A DNA stretch of 64,000 nucleotides from Pseudomonas sp. DTU12.3 (GTDB lineage: Bacteria > Pseudomonadota > Gammaproteobacteria > Pseudomonadales > Pseudomonadaceae), in assembly GCF_004124275.1 (NCBI RefSeq), contig NZ_CP027218.1:5854501-5918500 (forward strand), in the 5' to 3' direction. A model generated the notes under the pieces. The model was given only the letters and a program-made list of their open reading frames with translations, had not been told where the DNA came from and searched no databases. How positions within the stretch are numbered: the stretch's first letter is position 1; each line of letters opens with the position of its first letter. Shown piece after piece: positions 43,894 through 53,228 of this stretch. Made by a program: the position numbers and the translations under genes.

Positions 43894-46332
43894 ATGTCCC
43901 GTTCGCTAGACACCTTGTTGCGCCCCAGCCTGCTGGCCGTCGCCATTGCTCTCAGCACGCCGCTGATCAGCAGCCCGTTGCTCGCCGCTGAACAAGCGTC
44001 CAGCGTTCGCGCCTACAACCTGCCTGCCGCGCCGCTGTCGACCACGCTCAACCAGATCGCCAGCCAGGGCGGCCTCGCGCTGTCGCTGAACCCGGCGCTT
44101 GCAGCCGGCAAGACCTCGGCACCGGTGAGCGGTCAGTACGATGCGGCCGGCGCCTTGCGTGCAGCCCTGCGTGGCACCGGTCTGCAACTGGAACAAAGCA
44201 ACGCCGGCACTTACAGCCTGGTCGCCGTGCCTGAAGGTACGCTGGCCCTGCCGGAGACTTCGGTCATCGGCGTGGAAAACAGCGAAACCGCCTGGAGCCC
44301 GGTCGAGGGCTATACCGCCACCCGCACCGCCGCCGGCACCAAGACCGACACCGCGCTGGTCGAAGCTCCCCGCTCGATCTCGGTTGCGACGCGCCAGCAA
44401 ATGGAAGATCGTGGCGTGCACAGCCTCGACGACGCCGTGCGCTACATGCCGGGCATCACCGCCAGCAGCTACGGCAGCGACACCCGCATCGACTGGCTGC
44501 GCGTGCGCGGTTTCGAGCCGACCCAGTTCCTCGATGGCCTGCCGCTGCCACGCGGTGTCTACGCCAACCCGAAACCGGAAACCTGGAACCTCGATCGCCT
44601 CGCCCTGCTGCGTGGCCCGGCCTCGTCGGTGTACGGCCAGACCCCGCCAGGCGGTTTGCTCGACATGGTCAGCCGCCGCCCAAGTGCTGAAGCCAGCAGC
44701 GAGATCCAGTTGCAGTACGGCAGCGACAACCACCGCCAGATCAACTTCGCCAGCACCGGCAAGATCGATGACGCCGGTCAGTTCCTGTATGGCATCAGCG
44801 GCGTCGTGCGCGACAGCGATACGCAGATCGACCACATCGAAAACAAGCGCTACAACATCGCGCCGAGCCTGACCTGGAACATCGACGACGACACCAAGCT
44901 GACCTTGCTCACGCAGTTCACCCGCGACGATACCGGTGTTACCAGCCAGTTCTACCCGATCCAGGGCACCAAGATCGACATGCCGTTCGGCAAGATCTCC
45001 CACCACAAGAACCTCGGTGATCCTGACTACGACTACTACGACCGCACCTACTACGCGCTCGGTTATGCCTTCGAACATCGCCTGAATGACGTCTGGCAGT
45101 TCAAGCAGAACCTGCGTTACACCAAGTCGGATCTGGCCTTCCAGACCGTCACCGTCAATAGCTACAACCCGTCGTTCGCCGGGTTCACCGTCGACGATCA
45201 GGGCAACGTCGGTCGCGGCACCACCAACGTCGATGAAGACATCAGCCAGTTCGCCGTGGACAACAACTTCCAGGCTGACTTCGCCACCGGCGACATCCGC
45301 CACACGCTGCTGCTGGGTCTCGATCATCAACGCAGCAACACCAACTACACCTCGATCTTTGGCTCCGCGCCGGACATCAACGTCAACAACCCGATCTACG
45401 GCCAGACCATCGTGCGTCCACCGCGCTCCAGCGCGTTTTACGATTACGACCAGAAGACCACCCAGACCGGTCTCTACGTGCAGGATCAGATGGCCCTCGA
45501 CCAGTGGCGCCTGACCCTCGGCGGGCGTGAAGACTGGGTGCACACCAGCACGCAGTTCATCAACAAGGGCGACGCCACCAACACTCAGCGTGACAAAGCG
45601 TTCAGCGGCAACGCGGCGATCAGCTACGTGTTCGACTCGGGTTTTGTGCCATACCTGTCGTACGCCGAATCGTTCCAGCCAACCAGCGGCGCTGACGCGA
45701 CCTCGACCGACTCGTTCAAGCCGACCGAAGGCAAGCAGTGGGAAATGGGCATCAAGTACCAGCCACCGGGCAGCAAAACCCTGCTCAGCGCTGCGGTGTA
45801 TGACCTGACCCAGAAGAACGTCTCGGTCAACAGCATCGTCAACAACGTGACGATCACCAGCCAGACCGGCGAAGTGAAAGTCAAAGGCCTGGAGCTGGAA
45901 GCGGTCTCCGACGTGACCGATAACCTGAAAGTCATCGCCGCCTACACCCTGGCCAAGTCCGAGGTGCAGAAAGGCGTCGACAAGGGCAATCGCCTGCAAC
46001 TGATGCCGAACCAGCAAGCCTCGCTGTGGACCGACTACACCTGGCACACCGGCCTACTCGACGGCTTCGGCATCGGCGGCGGCGTGCGCTACACCGGCAA
46101 CACCTACGGAGACAAAGGCAACACCTGGCTGGGCAAGGCTGACGCCTACACCGTGTTCGACGCGGCCATGCATTACGACCTCGGCCGTCTGGACAACAGC
46201 CTCAAAGGTGCGTCGCTGGCAGTCAACGCGACCAACCTGTTCGACAAGGACTACATTTCCACCTGCGACGGTTTCTACTGCTACTACGGCGACCAGCGCA
46301 GCGTCGTCGCCAGTGCCACTTACAAGTGGTAA
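43894..46332 (+). CDS. TonB-dependent siderophore receptor with STN signalling domain
   Basis: This 812-aa outer-membrane receptor has a signal peptide (to about residue 31, LLAAEQ), an STN/secretin signalling domain (about 50-100, YNLPAAPLSTTLNQIASQGG), a plug (DAVRYMPGITASSYG, LRVRGFEPTQFLDG) and a beta-barrel ending in aromatic YKW. The STN domain and the upstream sigma/FecR pair indicate surface signalling. Sequence and context point to the hydroxamate class (ferrioxamine/ferrichrome, FiuA/FoxA type). The exact siderophore is inferred. Confidence 0.92.
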   Translation: MSRSLDTLLRPSLLAVAIALSTPLISSPLLAAEQASSVRAYNLPAAPLSTTLNQIASQGGLALSLNPALAAGKTSAPVSGQYDAAGALRAALRGTGLQLEQSNAGTYSLVAVPEGTLALPETSVIGVENSETAWSPVEGYTATRTAAGTKTDTALVEAPRSISVATRQQMEDRGVHSLDDAVRYMPGITASSYGSDTRIDWLRVRGFEPTQFLDGLPLPRGVYANPKPETWNLDRLALLRGPASSVYGQTPPGGLLDMVSRRPSAEASSEIQLQYGSDNHRQINFASTGKIDDAGQFLYGISGVVRDSDTQIDHIENKRYNIAPSLTWNIDDDTKLTLLTQFTRDDTGVTSQFYPIQGTKIDMPFGKISHHKNLGDPDYDYYDRTYYALGYAFEHRLNDVWQFKQNLRYTKSDLAFQTVTVNSYNPSFAGFTVDDQGNVGRGTTNVDEDISQFAVDNNFQADFATGDIRHTLLLGLDHQRSNTNYTSIFGSAPDINVNNPIYGQTIVRPPRSSAFYDYDQKTTQTGLYVQDQMALDQWRLTLGGREDWVHTSTQFINKGDATNTQRDKAFSGNAAISYVFDSGFVPYLSYAESFQPTSGADATSTDSFKPTEGKQWEMGIKYQPPGSKTLLSAAVYDLTQKNVSVNSIVNNVTITSQTGEVKVKGLELEAVSDVTDNLKVIAAYTLAKSEVQKGVDKGNRLQLMPNQQASLWTDYTWHTGLLDGFGIGGGVRYTGNTYGDKGNTWLGKADAYTVFDAAMHYDLGRLDNSLKGASLAVNATNLFDKDYISTCDGFYCYYGDQRSVVASATYKW

Positions 46333-46406
46333 GCAACTGAGCTGAAACAGGCCCTGTGACCAGGCCGTCCCTCGTGGACGGCTTTGGTGTTTTTGAAGGT
46401 CATGAA

Positions 46407-47540
46407 ATGAAAAGTAAAACAATTCGTCGCTGGTCGCTTATCCACACCTGGACCAGTCTGATCTGCACCGTGTTTTTGCTGATGCTGGCGTTGACCGGTT
46501 TGCCACTGATTTTCCATCACGAGATCGAGCACCTGCTCGGCGATGCCCCCGAAGTGCGTGAGATGCCCGCCGACACGCCGCGGCTGAATCTGGCGCAACT
46601 GGTCGAGGCCGCAGAAAAACATCGCCCGGATGAAGTCGTGCAGTACTTCGGCTTCGACGACGACGATGAGCCGAATGCCGTGCTGACGATCATGGCGAAA
46701 ACTGCCGGCACCGAGCCGAACTCCTCGCACACCTTCATGCTCGATGCGCGCACTGGTGAAGCGCTGGAAACCCCGTCGGCCAACGGCGGCTTGATGCTGT
46801 TCATCCTGCGCCTGCATGTCGACATGTTCGCCGGGCTGCCGGGCAAGTTGCTGCTGGCGTTCATGGGTTTGCTGTTTGTCGTGGCCATCGTGTCCGGGAC
46901 GGTGCTGTATTTGCCGTTCATGCGCCGGCTGAAATTCGGCACCGTGCGCCAGGACAAATCCACCCGGTTGCGCTGGCTCGATCTGCATAACCTGATCGGC
47001 GTGGTCACGCTGACGTGGGCGCTGGTCGTCGGCGTCACCGGTGTGATCAGCGCCTGCGCCGACCTGTTGATCGCCGCCTGGCGCAACGATGCACTGACTG
47101 CGCTGATCGAGCCTTATCGCGATGCCCCGCCGCTGACCCATCTGGCGCCGGCCACGCGTTTGCTCGACATCGCCGCCGAAGTTGCACCGGGCATGAAGCC
47201 GGATTTCATTGCCTTCCCCGGCACGCGGTTTTCCAGCGAGCATCATTACTCGGTGTTCATGAAGGGCGGCACGCATCTGACTTCGCACTTGTTGACGCCG
47301 GTGTTGATCGACGCCACTACCCTGAAGGTCACGGCGGTGGCCGAGCGGCCTTGGTACATGGACGCCATGGGCATGTCGCAGCCGCTGCACTTCGGTGACT
47401 ACGGCGGCATGCCAATGAAAATCCTCTGGGCCACGCTCGATGTGCTGACCATCATCGTTCTTGGCAGTGGCGTGTATCTGTGGGTGGTGCGGCGCAAGGC
47501 CGCCAAGCCTGTGCCGGAACCGGCGGAGGCCTCTGCATGA
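46407..47540 (+). CDS. PepSY-associated TM protein (siderophore-iron reductase type)
   Basis: This 377-aa inner-membrane protein has four predicted TM helices and PepSY-type domains. It begins MKSKTIRRWSLIHTWTSLIC. Histidines in the helices (RLHVDMFAG, LDLHNLIGVV) may bind heme. Relatives next to siderophore receptors (FoxB, FpvG) reduce ferric iron in the periplasm. An open frame begins 51 nt earlier, but ATG 46407 starts directly before the conserved N-terminal helix. It overlaps the next small gene by 4 nt. Confidence 0.88.
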   Translation: MKSKTIRRWSLIHTWTSLICTVFLLMLALTGLPLIFHHEIEHLLGDAPEVREMPADTPRLNLAQLVEAAEKHRPDEVVQYFGFDDDDEPNAVLTIMAKTAGTEPNSSHTFMLDARTGEALETPSANGGLMLFILRLHVDMFAGLPGKLLLAFMGLLFVVAIVSGTVLYLPFMRRLKFGTVRQDKSTRLRWLDLHNLIGVVTLTWALVVGVTGVISACADLLIAAWRNDALTALIEPYRDAPPLTHLAPATRLLDIAAEVAPGMKPDFIAFPGTRFSSEHHYSVFMKGGTHLTSHLLTPVLIDATTLKVTAVAERPWYMDAMGMSQPLHFGDYGGMPMKILWATLDVLTIIVLGSGVYLWVVRRKAAKPVPEPAEASA

Positions 47541-47716
47541 AGCCGCGTCAGTCGAATTTCTGGAAAGTCTTCAGCACGCCGATCGTGATTGCGTTGCTGA
47601 GTGCGGCGGGGTTGTTTGCGGCGTTGCTGGGGGACGGAGTCTGGGATGCGTTGAGCTGGGTCGGGCTGGGTGTTCCGGCGGTTCTGGCGATACGAGGTTT
47701 TCTGCCGCGAAGCTGA
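47537..47716 (+). CDS. Small membrane protein coupled to the PepSY gene
   Basis: A 59-aa hydrophobic protein (MKPRQSNFWKVFSTPIVIA...) with two likely TM helices split by LLGDGVWDALS. Its ATG overlaps the stop of the PepSY gene. I do not recognise a named family; similar short peptides follow PepSY reductase genes in pseudomonads. It may be a subunit or assembly factor of the reductase. Confidence 0.75.
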   Translation: MKPRQSNFWKVFSTPIVIALLSAAGLFAALLGDGVWDALSWVGLGVPAVLAIRGFLPRS

Positions 47717-47724
47717 AAAACCTT

Positions 47725-47814
47725 TGTAGGAGTGAGCCTGCTCGCGATAACGGTGGGTCAGCCAACATTGATGTTGAATGTTATTGCGCTATCGCGAGCA
47801 GGCTCACTCCTACA
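47725..47814. repeat. REPIN variant TGTAGGAGTGAGCCTGCTCG
   Basis: Inverted arms TGTAGGAGTGAGCCTGCTCG and complement. The outer bases (TGTAGGAG) resemble family 2, while GAGCCTGCTCGCGA is family 1. Confidence 0.88.
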
Positions 47815-47892
47815 TTGGGTCCGGCGTCAGGCTTGAGCTCGTGCGCTGACGCGCTATGCTGCTCCCTCATCGTTCTGATCGAGACCCTGCCA

Positions 47893-48522
47893 ATGTCCGC
47901 CCCCAGCATGACCCTGTACCACAACACGCTTTCCCCGTTCGTACGCAAAGTGATGGTGCTGCTGCACGAGACCGGCCAGCAGGATCGCGTCGCGTTGCAA
48001 GACTGTGTGCTCAGCCCGGTCAGCCCGAGTGCCGAGCTCAACGCCGACAATCCGCTGGGCAAGATTCCGGCCCTGCGCCTGGCCGATGGCAACGTCATCC
48101 ATGACAGCCGCGTGATCCTCGAATACCTCGACCACCAACACGTCGGTAACCCGTTGATTCCGCGTGAAGGCGCGGCGCGCTGGCGTCGTCTGACTCTGGC
48201 CTCGATGGCTGACGGGATCATGGACGCCTCGGTGATGGTGCGTTATGAACAAGTCCTGCGCGCCCCGGAAAAACACTGGGATGAATGGCTCGATGCACAA
48301 CGCGAGAAGATCCGCCGCGCCCTGAATCTGTTGGAAAACGATGCAATCGCCGAGCTGACCAGCCACTTCGATGTGGCCGCGATCAGCGTGGCGTGTGCGC
48401 TCGGTTACCTCGACCTGCGCTTCCCGGACCTGGGCTGGCGCGAGGCTAATCCGCAACTGGCCAACTGGTTCTTTGAAGTGAGTCAGCGAGCGTCCATGAT
48501 CGCGACGATGCCCAAGCCTTAG
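47893..48522 (+). CDS. Glutathione S-transferase family protein
   Basis: This 209-aa protein has an N-terminal thioredoxin-like GST domain (MTLYHNTLSPFVRKVMVLLH, NPLGKIPAL, DSRVILEYLD) and a C-terminal helical domain. Ser in the LSPFVRK motif is the likely thiol-activating residue. Its substrate is unknown. The start is ATG 47893; an ATG 15 nt further is possible. The frame stays open far upstream through the repeat but without coding character. Confidence 0.88.
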   Translation: MSAPSMTLYHNTLSPFVRKVMVLLHETGQQDRVALQDCVLSPVSPSAELNADNPLGKIPALRLADGNVIHDSRVILEYLDHQHVGNPLIPREGAARWRRLTLASMADGIMDASVMVRYEQVLRAPEKHWDEWLDAQREKIRRALNLLENDAIAELTSHFDVAAISVACALGYLDLRFPDLGWREANPQLANWFFEVSQRASMIATMPKP

Positions 48523-48546
48523 TTTTTGGGTGCCTGTTCCGGCCTC

Positions 48547-48640
48547 TTCGCGAGCAAGCCCGCTCCCACAGTTGATTTTTGTTGTTCATGCCATGGTCGC
48601 AGCAACAAAAATCCAATGTGGGAGCGGGCTTGCTCGCGAA
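48547..48640. repeat. REPIN between GST and creD
   Basis: Standard family-1 inverted REP arms around a 47-bp spacer that itself can pair (TTTTTGTTGTTCAT / AGCAACAAAAA). Confidence 0.9.
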
Positions 48641-48733
48641 TGCACCACTTCGGTTCCACAGGCAGAAACCCAATAATCCGCGTCACCAACTCATCCTTCC
48701 ACCGCTGATCCTCGCGCAACCCCAACGACCGGC

Positions 48734-50101
48734 TCACTCCACCACCCCGATATCAAACACCAACGGCTTGGCCGGTTTCTGGCCGATCCCGTACCAATCC
48801 AGTTTGCGCGTCAGCACCATGAACACCCCGAGCAAACCGAACAGCAACAACGAGCCCATCAACAGCGCGTAATCCTCGGCACTCAGCAACCCATACAGCA
48901 GGCCATACAACGCCGCCAACCCCGCCGAAAAACTCAAGCCGTGGCGCACACTGTGCAACACGTGGCAGACATAAAAGCCGATCAACAACACACAACCACT
49001 GGCCGACAGCAGATACGCGAGGGCGAAGCCGATATGCTCGGACAACGACAGCAACAACAGATAAAAGAACGCCAGCGCGACACCGACCAACGCGTACTGC
49101 ACCGGGTGCACCGCCAGGCTCTTGAGCACTTCGAAGAGGAAGAAACCGGCGAACGTCAGGACGATGAACAGCAAGGCATATTTGATCGCCCGGTCACTCT
49201 TCAGATACTGATCCACCGGGTCGATGAAACTCACCCCGAAACTGCGCCCGTTGAACGCCTCGCAGTCGCCTAGCACGCAGCGCTCCATCGCCTCTTGCAG
49301 GTTGGTGGAGAAAAACGAAGTCTGCCAATCGGCGCTGAAACCCTGATCGTTGATCTCGCGCTTGGCCGGCAGAAAGTTGCCGACGAAACTCGGATGCGGC
49401 CAGTTGGCGGCGAGGCTGACGCTGCTGGTCTTGCCCACCGGCAACACCTGCAACGAACCCGTGCCCTGCAGGCGCAGGTCGAAAGCGAAGGCCATTTCCA
49501 CAGGTTTGCTGGTGTCGAGCACTGGCAGTGCTACCCGCACACCTTGACCGAGCCAGCCGACCTCGGTGCCTGGCACAAAGTCCAGGCGCTGACCGTCGAG
49601 TTCCAGTTTCAGCGCGTTTTCGATCCCGCGAATATCGCTGATGCCCACGGCGAGAAACGGCGCGTCGAACTGGTAGTCGGCGAAGTTTTCCTTGATGCCC
49701 AACTGGGCTGGCAACGAGAAATGCCCATTGATACGATTATCCGCGTGGAACAGCCGCGCCTCGTAAATGCCACGCTTGCGCAGCTCGGTTTGCACCTGCC
49801 CGTCGAGTTCGAAACGCTCCGGCAAGAAATACAGACGTCCGCGCTCTTCGCCGATGTCTTCATAACGCTGATTGGTTTTTTCGTTGGTTTTCCACGTGCG
49901 TACCACCTTGCGATACGGCACCACCATCACCGGCCCGCTCAGTTGCTGGCTGTAACTGGAACTGCGGGCAATGTCTTCGAGTACGCCGTCGCGTAGCTGC
50001 TGACGCTCGCCGATGACGCCGTCGATCATCAGCAACGGGATCAACAGCAGCAGGATCAGCAGAGCAATGGCGCCGAGCTTTATTGTCAGATTCTTGTTCA
50101 T
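48734..50101 (-). CDS. creD: CreD, inner-membrane protein
   Basis: This 455-aa protein has an N-terminal anchor (about 8-28), a large periplasmic domain and five C-terminal TM helices. CreD is the main target of CreBC and affects envelope integrity and beta-lactam or colicin tolerance. GGGAGAG lies 5 nt before the start. It is separated from creC by 171 bp containing two repeat halves, so it may have its own promoter. I found no TTCAC-N6-TTCAC cre tag. Confidence 0.93.
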   Translation of the reverse strand: MNKNLTIKLGAIALLILLLLIPLLMIDGVIGERQQLRDGVLEDIARSSSYSQQLSGPVMVVPYRKVVRTWKTNEKTNQRYEDIGEERGRLYFLPERFELDGQVQTELRKRGIYEARLFHADNRINGHFSLPAQLGIKENFADYQFDAPFLAVGISDIRGIENALKLELDGQRLDFVPGTEVGWLGQGVRVALPVLDTSKPVEMAFAFDLRLQGTGSLQVLPVGKTSSVSLAANWPHPSFVGNFLPAKREINDQGFSADWQTSFFSTNLQEAMERCVLGDCEAFNGRSFGVSFIDPVDQYLKSDRAIKYALLFIVLTFAGFFLFEVLKSLAVHPVQYALVGVALAFFYLLLLSLSEHIGFALAYLLSASGCVLLIGFYVCHVLHSVRHGLSFSAGLAALYGLLYGLLSAEDYALLMGSLLLFGLLGVFMVLTRKLDWYGIGQKPAKPLVFDIGVVE

Positions 50102-50138
50102 GGGACTCTCCCTGTTTGGACGGGCAGAGTCTGGTGAT

Positions 50139-50183
50139 TGGGTGTGGGGGGAATGTGGGGAGATTGTGGAGTTTGTGTGGGGA
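50139..50183 (+). other. G-rich tract upstream of creD
   Basis: GGG, GGGGGG, GGGG and GGGG runs within 45 bp on the strand opposite to creD coding. It is a possible quadruplex with one long loop, much weaker than the one at 35422. Confidence 0.5.
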
Positions 50184-50258
50184 TCAAAAGATCGCAGCCT
50201 TCGGCAGCTCCTACAGGGGAACGCATTCCAAACTGTGGGAGCGGGCTTGCTCGCGAAG
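50182..50258. repeat. Mixed repeat: family-2 half plus family-1 half
   Basis: GATCAAAAGATCGCAGCC...CTCCTAC (50182-50214) is followed by GTGGGAGCGGGCTTGCTCGC (50235-50254) without an inverted mate for either one. Confidence 0.88.
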
Positions 50259-50272
50259 GCCGTGCCTCGGTT

Positions 50273-51691
50273 TCAAGGCAAACGCAATGTCACTTCAACA
50301 CCGTTCTCGACATTGCGAATCCGCATCACCCCACCATGCAACTTGACCACTTCTTCAACGAAGTTAAGCCCCAGCCCTGTGCTTTTGCGGCCGCTGTCGT
50401 GACGCGGCAGCGAGTAAAAACGCTCGGTCAAACGCGGCAAGGCGTAATCGGGAATCGGCGCAGTTTCATTGAACAGACGAAACTCGATCTGCTCGTCAAC
50501 CCGCTCGGCAATGAAACGCAAGCCCCCCTCCCGAGGGGTGAAATCGAGGGCATTCTCCAGCAGATTGCCCAGCGCCTGGCGCAACAGAAACGGCTCGCCC
50601 GTCAACAGCAGATCCGCCGCAATCATCTGCTCGATCCGCAGCTGTTTACCTTCAATCCGCGCGGCCTGCGCCTGCAACAACTCATCCACCAACACCGCCA
50701 GTGGCACCGCGACCCGTTCTTCCAGGCCTTGGCGTTGTTCGACTTGCGCCAGATTCAGCAACCGCTCGATCAACTGCTGCATCCGCGCGCTTTCACTGTC
50801 GATGTTGCCGACAAAACGCAGGCGCTGAACTGGCTGCATTTCCCCTTGCAACAACTCGGCGGCGCCACGAATCGCTGCCAGCGGGCTCTTCAATTCATGG
50901 GTCAGCGTGTGCACATAACGCTCGACGTAGGCCTTGCCTTCCAGTTGCGTGCGCATCTGCTCCACAGCGGTGGCGAGTTGTTTCAGTTCACCGCCGCGAT
51001 AATGCGGCACTTCCACCCGCCGACCTTCGCTGATGGCCTGGGCGTAACCGGTCAAACGATGCAGCGCACGGCTCAGCCACCACGACAGTAATGCACCGAA
51101 GAGCAGACCGAGGCCGATCAGACCAGCGCCGTAAAACAGCAAGCGCCGCTCGGTGCGATCGACATAAGGCTGCAATGAACTGTTGGGCTTGGCCACGGTG
51201 ACCACGCCGATGATTTTGCCATTATCGCGAATCGGCGCGCCGACGTGCATGACCGAAGAGTTGGCGTCATTCGGATCGCTGCGGCTCGAGCGCGCACCGT
51301 ACTCACCGCGCAGGGTCAGGTAGACGTCGTTCCAGCGCGAGTAATCCTGACCAACCGCCACCCCGCTGGAGTCGAGGACGACGATGCCCTTGGCGTCAGT
51401 TACGTAGATGCGGTGGTTGACCTGATTTTTCGGCAAGCCCCAGATCGTCGCTTGCGGCTGGCGTTCGCCATAGGCGCGCAGCAACTGCGGCCAGCGATTC
51501 TCGCTGAGGGTGCCGGCCTTGAAGTCGTCACGAAGGATTTCCGCCATCAGGTTCGCGGTGTCCACCAGGGTTTCTTCGGTGGACTGACGCACGCCGGGAC
51601 GGATTTCTTCCATCACCGTATTGAGCACGAAATAACCGGTGAGGCCGACAAACAGCACATACACCAGAAATATCCGCAGGCCCAGCGACAT
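50273..51691 (-). CDS. creC: CreC, sensor histidine kinase
   Basis: This 472-aa kinase has two TM helices (about 7-27 and 185-205) around a periplasmic sensor, then HAMP, HisKA with His265 in LTHELKSPLAAIRG, and an HATPase domain (GNLLENALDF, STGLGLNFVEEVV). It phosphorylates CreB. Its gene starts on the last base of creB. CreBC responds to carbon source in E. coli and to PBP4 inhibition in P. aeruginosa. Confidence 0.94.
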   Translation of the reverse strand: MSLGLRIFLVYVLFVGLTGYFVLNTVMEEIRPGVRQSTEETLVDTANLMAEILRDDFKAGTLSENRWPQLLRAYGERQPQATIWGLPKNQVNHRIYVTDAKGIVVLDSSGVAVGQDYSRWNDVYLTLRGEYGARSSRSDPNDANSSVMHVGAPIRDNGKIIGVVTVAKPNSSLQPYVDRTERRLLFYGAGLIGLGLLFGALLSWWLSRALHRLTGYAQAISEGRRVEVPHYRGGELKQLATAVEQMRTQLEGKAYVERYVHTLTHELKSPLAAIRGAAELLQGEMQPVQRLRFVGNIDSESARMQQLIERLLNLAQVEQRQGLEERVAVPLAVLVDELLQAQAARIEGKQLRIEQMIAADLLLTGEPFLLRQALGNLLENALDFTPREGGLRFIAERVDEQIEFRLFNETAPIPDYALPRLTERFYSLPRHDSGRKSTGLGLNFVEEVVKLHGGVMRIRNVENGVEVTLRLP

Positions 51692-52371
51692 CAGCTATGC
51701 CCCGGACTGTAGCTGTAGCCGAGGCCGCGATGGGTCTGGATCGGCTCGGCGGCGGCACGCACCAGCCGCAGCTTGGCGCGCAGGCTCTTGATGTGGCTGT
51801 CGATGCTGCGCTCGTAACCGGCATCGGCCGCCACACCCAGCGCGTCGAGCAATTGTTCGCGGCTGAACACCCGCTCGGGTTGTTCGAGCAGGCATTGCAG
51901 CAGACGGAATTCGTGGCGGGTCAGGCTCAGCGGCTGGCCTCGATAGCTGATCTGCACACGCTCGGGATCAATGCGAAACAGCGCCGAAGCGGCCTCGATG
52001 GCGGGACGTGGCGCCATGCGTTTGAGGATGGCCTTGACCCGCGCCGCGACTTCGCGCGGGCTGAACGGCTTGACCACGTAGTCGTCGGCGCCGATCTCCA
52101 GCCCGACCACGCGATCGATCTCGGCATCACGGGCGCTGAGGAACAGCACCGGCACTTCGCTGAAACGCCGCAGTTGCTTGCAGGTCTCGAAACCGCTGAT
52201 GTCCGGCAGGCCGATGTCGAGGATGATCAGATCGGCCGGGGTCTGCCGCTGATGCTCCAGCGCCGCCGCGCCAAGGCTCAGCCACGTGGTGCTGAAACCC
52301 TCGCCCTGCAAGGCAAAAATCAGCGTGTCGGCAATCGCCGCTTCGTCTTCGACAATCAGGATATGAGGCAT
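51691..52371 (-). CDS. creB: CreB, OmpR-family response regulator
   Basis: This 226-aa regulator has a receiver domain with Asp52 in LIILDIGLPD and a C-terminal winged-helix DNA-binding domain (RIDPERVQISYRGQPLSLT, RSIDSHIKSLRAKL). It is first in creB-creC-creD and controls creD. Confidence 0.94.
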   Translation of the reverse strand: MPHILIVEDEAAIADTLIFALQGEGFSTTWLSLGAAALEHQRQTPADLIILDIGLPDISGFETCKQLRRFSEVPVLFLSARDAEIDRVVGLEIGADDYVVKPFSPREVAARVKAILKRMAPRPAIEAASALFRIDPERVQISYRGQPLSLTRHEFRLLQCLLEQPERVFSREQLLDALGVAADAGYERSIDSHIKSLRAKLRLVRAAAEPIQTHRGLGYSYSPGHS

Positions 52372-52443
52372 GGCGTCCGAGCCCGTGGTTGAGTGCGCGA
52401 ACGGTGCCCCAAGCCTGACGTTACGTCAATGAGACCACTTGGC

Positions 52444-52947
52444 TCAGCAGTCCGGTTTGTCAGCCGTGAAGCGCCGCGCCGGGTTGACTGCCGCACCGAA
52501 CTCGCGCAAGGCTTTGGCACCGATCAGCAGCGGATAATTGAAGTTGCTGCGGTCGGTCAGGTTGACCTCTACGGTACGCTTGACGTCGCCCAGGCACAGC
52601 TCCAGGTCGACCACCGGGCGCTTGGCGACTTCGGTGCTTTCGCCCTCGTCCTCTTCATCCGAGCGGCTCTTGATCTTGCTGATCCGCGCGACCTTGTGTT
52701 CGTAAACCTTGTTGCTGGCGTCCTTGGTGCCGAGGCGGAAACGCACCCAATCCTCGCCATCGCGGGTGAAGGTCTCGATGTCCTTGGCCGACAGCGAGGC
52801 AGTCAGGGCGCCGGTGTCCATCTTGGCCTTGAGCACTTCGCCGCCGATTTCCGGCAGCGCGATGTATTCGTAGCGCCCGTACAGGGTCGGCTCGGCGGCC
52901 ATGACTGGCAGGGCGACGAGGGCAAACAGTGCAAGGAGGGATTTCAC
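52444..52947 (-). CDS. Retropepsin-like protease (Zn_protease/DUF785 family), exported
   Basis: This 167-aa protein has a signal peptide (VKSLLALFALVALPVMAAEP) and belongs to the family long annotated as 'ATP-dependent zinc protease' and related to RimB. The Asp44-Thr-Gly-Ala motif in KMDTGALTAS is that of retropepsin-like aspartic peptidases. I place the start at GTG 52947, with AAGGAAG upstream; a longer frame gives 184 aa without a good signal peptide. The substrate is unknown. Confidence 0.8.
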   Translation of the reverse strand: MKSLLALFALVALPVMAAEPTLYGRYEYIALPEIGGEVLKAKMDTGALTASLSAKDIETFTRDGEDWVRFRLGTKDASNKVYEHKVARISKIKSRSDEEDEGESTEVAKRPVVDLELCLGDVKRTVEVNLTDRSNFNYPLLIGAKALREFGAAVNPARRFTADKPDC

Positions 52948-53029
52948 GTAAAGGGCTTCCTTGGAAAATGAGGGCGGCAGACGCGAGATTTTAGACACCC
53001 AGTAAGTAATTCGTTCGCCTTAATCCGTC

Positions 53030-53096
53030 TTCGCGAGCAAGCCCGCTCCCACAGGGGCACGCATTTCCAAATGTGGGAGCGGGCTTGCTCGCGAAG
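53030..53096. repeat. REPIN upstream of the acyltransferase gene
   Basis: Family-1 inverted REP arms around GGGGCACGCATTTCCAAAT. Confidence 0.9.
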
Positions 53097-53228
53097 AGGC
53101 CATCACATTCAACACAATATCTGGCACCAGCATACCCAGCCAAAAGTGAAACATTCGTCACCACTGATTTGGCCTGCCGCGCGAAGCTGCTTATCATGGC
53201 GCGCCCATCCGTTTGCAAAGAGTTGCTT

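Noticed and set aside
47461..47892. N-terminal extension of the glutathione transferase
   Set aside because: The frame is open but passes through the small membrane gene in another frame and a REPIN; GST homology starts only at 47893.
50102..50272. CreB cre-tag upstream of creD
   Set aside because: No TTCAC-N6-TTCAC pair on either strand of the gap.
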